Assembly: GCF_022539665.2 (NCBI RefSeq)
Contig: NC_081335.1
Location: 2,914,001-2,978,000 of the forward strand
Length of the DNA stretch: 64,000 nt
Reading direction: 5' to 3'
DNA from: Daphnia carinata
Taxonomy: Eukaryota; Arthropoda; Branchiopoda; Diplostraca; Daphniidae
Part shown: in pieces, positions 62,650-64,000 of the stretch
Position numbering within the stretch: the first letter of the stretch is position 1
How the letters are laid out: each line of letters opens with the position of its first letter
The notes under the pieces: generated by a model
Database searches by the model: none
Seen by the model: only the letters and a program-made list of their open reading frames with translations
What the model was told of the DNA's origin: nothing
Translations under genes and position numbers: made by a program

Positions 62650-64000
62650 ACAACAATAACAACTTGAACGTTATAATGGGAACAGCAATAACGGGCGAAA
62701 TGAAGAAGAAGTTGATATGGAAACCACATCCCCTCTCCTTCTCACTCTTTTATTCTTATCCTATTATAGATAGCAAAAGAGGGAAAGAGAACTGGTTGTG
62801 TTGTTCTATCAAAGAACGGGCCATATCATCACCCCAACGGTACGGGGCACAGGGGTATCACGTGACACACAAGCCGACTGTACTCTTTCATCATTATATT
62901 ATTTTAATTTGGCTTTTATTTTGAGGTTAGAGACAATTTTCTTTCCTCTTGCCCTTTTTTTCCTTCTTCTTCTTGTTTCACCGCCAGACAGTTGAGGAGT
63001 AGAAAACGCTGTTTGAAATTAGCGCCCTTTCGACTATGCGACACGTTGGAAACAAGAGACATGTACACACCTGATTAGTTCTATCGTGCTAATGGTCTAT
63101 CACTGACCATGTTCACAAACTTCTCATACTTTTTTTTTTGTTTTGTTCGGACAGTGTCCAGTACGTCCGTTGACAATGTCTTGCAAAAAAACGGGATTCA
63201 TTTTTTTGAATTACCCCGCCAGAAAATCAAAATGAGCAACAGATCACGACCTTAGAACGGTCTTTTATTTTTTTTCTCCCCCCCCCCCCGTTCTGAACTA
63301 CCCACCAAATTGAATTCGGATGATGACCGCTAATGTACGACACGACGGCCAAGAGTTGCGTGTGGTTAACGGACTAATACGCGGCGCTGCTCGTTAACTA
63401 CATCATTATACCGGACACGAAATCTTTTTTTTTTAATTTTAAACTCATATCACAAAAAAAAAAGAAAAAGAAAATGTGAATCGACAAATAATTGATGGTG
63501 ACACGACGAAACGACACAAATCCTGTGTCTCTCTCTCTTGTGTGTGTGTGTCGGCGTGTGTGTGGACTGTCAAACACAAACCTACACCATTGCCGGCAGA
63601 TGAGTTAATAACAGAATAGGCCAACCATCATTTTTTTCTTTTCTAGGTCTATTCTTCTATACAACTAAAGGAGGGAAAAAATATATATATATCTAGGCGA
63701 TGGTGTGCGCACGCGAGAAACCCATCGCCATTTTTTTTTTCAACAACAACAACAATTGAACTTCGGTCCCGTTTTTCTCTATTCTTCTTTTCCCTTACAT
63801 CGTACAACAATAATCGTTTCTTGCGCTCTTTGTGTGTGTGTGCCACGCCGGCGACAAAATGGGCCAAAAGGCATCTGATTGTAACACGCACAGCTGATTG
63901 TCCAACCGGTTTTCCCGATTTATCTCGGACAAATAGCATAGAGATATATTAATAGAATCGCCTTCCCTCTTCGAAACAAAAATGCCCCACTTGGTTAATC

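Larger units (their letters stand above)
52331..64000. other. LBX first intron and/or upstream region, no exon recognised
   Basis: I searched the minus strand for an LBX-like N-terminal exon (eh1-type FSIEDIL) and found none, so the missing exon is either beyond 64000 or too short to recognise. The region is AT-rich, with (CA)n at 52992-53022, (CT)n at 62624-62649, several poly-G/C runs and an octamer ATTTGCAT at 54932-54939. No coding region is supported. Confidence 0.5.

Noticed and set aside
1-64000. CRISPR arrays, bacterial operons or rRNA genes
   Set aside because: Nothing of this kind is seen; the window is intron-containing animal nuclear DNA.

Overview
The window is eukaryotic nuclear DNA, most likely from an arthropod. 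Introns are short (about 55-120 bp) in the compact first 25 kb, splice sites are GT..AG, and the genes are bilaterian: mitochondrial EF-G, a SENP/Ulp1 SUMO protease, Na+/K+-ATPase beta, the FYVE protein LST-2, corazonin, and two NK-cluster homeobox genes. Corazonin together with the very compact gene spacing suggests a branchiopod crustacean such as Daphnia; this is inference, not a species identification.

Layout. 1-2069 (+): 3' part of an unidentified nuclear-looking protein with an AT-hook-like tail. 2.36-7.68 kb: a large nested inverted repeat. Its two 1,138-bp inner arms (3620-4757 and 5320-6457) are almost identical and face each other across a 562-bp spacer holding tRNA-like sequences. 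8007-10855 (+): mitochondrial elongation factor G1 (10 exons). 11133-12377 (-): MATH-BTB protein. 13153-15590 (-): SENP-type SUMO protease. 16616-18841 (+): Na+/K+-ATPase beta subunit. 19.2-19.77 kb (-): unresolved exon-like segments. 20903-23276 (-): LST-2/ZFYVE28. 24307-24800 (+): corazonin precursor. 27693-34706 (-): TLX/C15 (clawless) homeobox gene with a 4.6-kb intron. 51794-52330 (-): the 3' exons of a ladybird/LBX homeobox gene, whose first exon is not found in the remaining 11.6 kb. From 35 to 64 kb the DNA is AT-rich and full of homopolymers and microsatellites, with little recognisable coding sequence, as expected for the regulatory landscape of developmental homeobox genes.

The genes do not form one pathway. 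The left half is a compact housekeeping block of divergent and convergent pairs; both divergent promoter intervals (SENP/ATP1B and LST-2/corazonin) carry CTCF-like motifs. The right half is a TLX-LBX pair in the same orientation, a remnant of the ancestral NK homeobox cluster. The least explained structure is the head-to-head, tRNA-headed inverted repeat at 2.4-7.7 kb.
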